The position numbers and the translations under genes were made by a program. From Pseudomonas sp. R76 (lineage in GTDB: Bacteria; Pseudomonadota; Gammaproteobacteria; Pseudomonadales; Pseudomonadaceae), in NCBI RefSeq assembly GCF_009834565.1, contig NZ_CP019428.1, positions 5,270,001 to 5,334,000 of the forward strand: a DNA stretch of 64,000 nucleotides, read 5' to 3'. How positions within the stretch are numbered: position 1 is the first letter of the stretch; each line of letters starts with the position of its first letter. The notes under the pieces are model-generated. The model ran no database searches. It saw nothing but the letters and a program-made list of their open reading frames with translations, and was not told where the DNA came from. Positions 62,766 to 64,000 of the stretch are shown piece by piece.

Positions 62766-64000
62766 TTAAAAGTCATAACTGAGCCGCGTGTAGTAAAACG
62801 CCCCTTCCGGCGCGGTCGGTGACAGGTAGCTGTATTGCTGGCCCGGCGTCTGGCGCAGGCGGCTGTTGAAGTCGTCGGGTTTGCTGTCGAACAGGTTGTT
62901 CACGCCCACCGACACGCGCAGTTGCTGGGTGAAGGCGTAGTTCACGTCGAGGTCGGTGGTCCATTGCGCGCTGAAGACTTGGTCGTATTGCGCGTTGGTC
63001 TCGCTGGCCGCGTATTTGCGGTATTTGCCGTAGCGCGTTTGGTTGAGGGCGATGGTCCACTGGTTGAGCCTGTGCACCGCGCCGAACACCAGTTTGTCTT
63101 CGGGGTAGCCGTGCTCGATAAAGCCACGGGCTTCGCGGGTCAGCACTTCGAAACCGTTGGGGTTTTCGTGGACTTTCTCAATCGTGGTGCGCGCCTTGGT
63201 GTAGCCGGCCGACAGCGCCAGGTCACCGAACTGCGCGAGGTCCAGGTTGTACTTGCCGACGATATCGACGCCGCGGGTGCGGGTGTCGGCGGCGTTGGTC
63301 ATGAACTGCGCCCACGAGTACTGGCCGTAGCCGGCATTGGTGAGGATCTGCTCGGCCAGCGGCCCGGAAATGCCGCCGCTGAACAGCAGGCGATCACGAA
63401 TCGAGATTTGATAGGCGTCGATGGTCAGCGAGGCATTTTCGGCCGGTCGCAGCACCAGGCCCAACGAGTAGTTGGTCGACTTCTCCGGCTTGAGCGGTTG
63501 CGCGCCGAGGGCACGCGCCGCCGGGTTGTCGGCCGGCAGCATGCGCGTCAGCACCGGGTTGCCGTTGGCATCGAGGTTGGTGGTGGTGGTCCACGAGGTG
63601 CCGATCTGCCCCAGGCTTGGCGCGTGATACGCGTTGTTGACCGTGGCGCGCACGCCCACTTGCGGGGTGAAGTCATACCGCGCCGAGAGCTTGCCGGTGG
63701 TGGCCGAGCCGAAGTCCGAATAGTGCTCGGTGCGCCCGGCCACGCCGACTTGCAGCTTGTCGGTGACCTGGTTTTCGAGGCCGAAATACACGCCGCCCAC
63801 ATCACGTTTAAACGTGCCGGCGTCGTCCGGAGTCAGCCCGGAGGCTTGCACCGCGCCGACCTGCACGCCATCGATACCGCCGTAGGAATAGGAGTCGTAG
63901 TCGCCGGCTTCGAGGCGATATTGCTCGTGCCGATAGGCCACGCCCGCCGAGACGGTCAGCGGGTGGCTGGACCAGTTCACGTCCAGATCCTTGGCGTAGT
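62766..64000 (-). CDS. TonB-dependent receptor, C-terminal part
   Basis: The gene continues past the right edge. About 410 residues are visible, with the repeated beta-strand pattern of an outer-membrane barrel (YRLEAGDYDSYSYGG, GLENQVTDKLQVGVAGRTEHYSDFG, LKPEKSTNYSLGLVLRPAENASLTIDAYQISIRDRL) and the final aromatic FYYTRLSYDF. TonB receptors bring large or scarce compounds through the outer membrane. It leads the ProX-SsuA-cyclodeaminase-lyase cluster on the minus strand. The ligand cannot be read; the plug domain is outside the window. Confidence 0.93.
   Translation of the reverse strand, partial: YAKDLDVNWSSHPLTVSAGVAYRHEQYRLEAGDYDSYSYGGIDGVQVGAVQASGLTPDDAGTFKRDVGGVYFGLENQVTDKLQVGVAGRTEHYSDFGSATTGKLSARYDFTPQVGVRATVNNAYHAPSLGQIGTSWTTTTNLDANGNPVLTRMLPADNPAARALGAQPLKPEKSTNYSLGLVLRPAENASLTIDAYQISIRDRLLFSGGISGPLAEQILTNAGYGQYSWAQFMTNAADTRTRGVDIVGKYNLDLAQFGDLALSAGYTKARTTIEKVHENPNGFEVLTREARGFIEHGYPEDKLVFGAVHRLNQWTIALNQTRYGKYRKYAASETNAQYDQVFSAQWTTDLDVNYAFTQQLRVSVGVNNLFDSKPDDFNSRLRQTPGQQYSYLSPTAPEGAFYYTRLSYDF

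Overview
The window looks like chromosome from a member of the Pseudomonas fluorescens group. It is high in G+C, densely packed, and encodes a PAS-PAS chemoreceptor of the BdlA type, a MASE2-GGDEF cyclase, GntP/GntK/GntR, PxpABC, ZntB, PitA, AlaC, DUF6124 and DUF1003 proteins, and eight LysR-type regulators. The intergenic gaps carry the short palindromic repeats (REP/REPIN elements) typical of this group. I recognise no rRNA, tRNA, CRISPR array, prophage module or replication origin. The one intact mobile element is an IS30-family insertion sequence.

Layout. 0-3.1 kb: an HNH endonuclease, a HAD phosphatase, an orphan VapB-like antitoxin between two direct REP copies, and a LysR regulator. 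3.3-7.4 kb: a second argH-like lyase with a complete polar amino-acid ABC transporter. 7.6-11.8 kb: an MFS exporter, a hypothetical protein, an XRE regulator under a near-perfect LexA box, a small P-loop kinase and a GlxA-type regulator. 11.9-16.2 kb: an SDR, two amidase-like remnants without catalytic halves, and a divergent metallo-hydrolase/TetR pair. 16.4-19.6 kb: signalling genes (MASE2-GGDEF, PAS-PAS-MCP) and a DUF1003 membrane protein. 19.8-28.4 kb: LysR facing an amidotransferase/monooxygenase pair, GlpQ, a PepSY protein, a histidine kinase, ZntB and PitA.

28.5-32.3 kb: pxpABC (5-oxoproline use) divergent from a LysR gene, with tandem palindromic operators between them and a repeat element inserted next to the LysR start. 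32.3-38.2 kb: a run of LysR regulators paired with SDRs and a PACE efflux pump. 38.4-40.9 kb: an ECF sigma factor with SRPBCC, YciI and SnoaL-like partners. 41-44.8 kb: GNAT, an FMN flavoprotein, a GyrI-like protein, AlaC, and a small Ig-like protein next to a 43-bp relic of alaC. 44.8-48 kb: gluconate uptake and phosphorylation under GntR, with three matching operators. 48-50.2 kb: a strongly structured leader-like region before a DUF6124 gene, then GST and a uronate-dehydrogenase-like gene.

50.4-53.3 kb: an MFS transporter split in frame by the IS30 element, with 27-bp perfect terminal repeats and a TTG duplication. 53.4-58 kb: a small hypothetical protein, an amino-acid binding protein, a second PAS-PAS-MCP, LysR and GST. 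58.1-64 kb (minus strand): a TonB-dependent receptor (partial at the window edge), a ProX-like and an SsuA-like binding protein, an ornithine-cyclodeaminase-family enzyme, and a histidine-ammonia-lyase homologue that lacks the MIO-forming Ala-Ser-Gly. This last cluster is the best candidate for an undescribed system: it could import and break down a betaine or other modified amino acid, possibly a trimethylated histidine derivative. That substrate is inference only.
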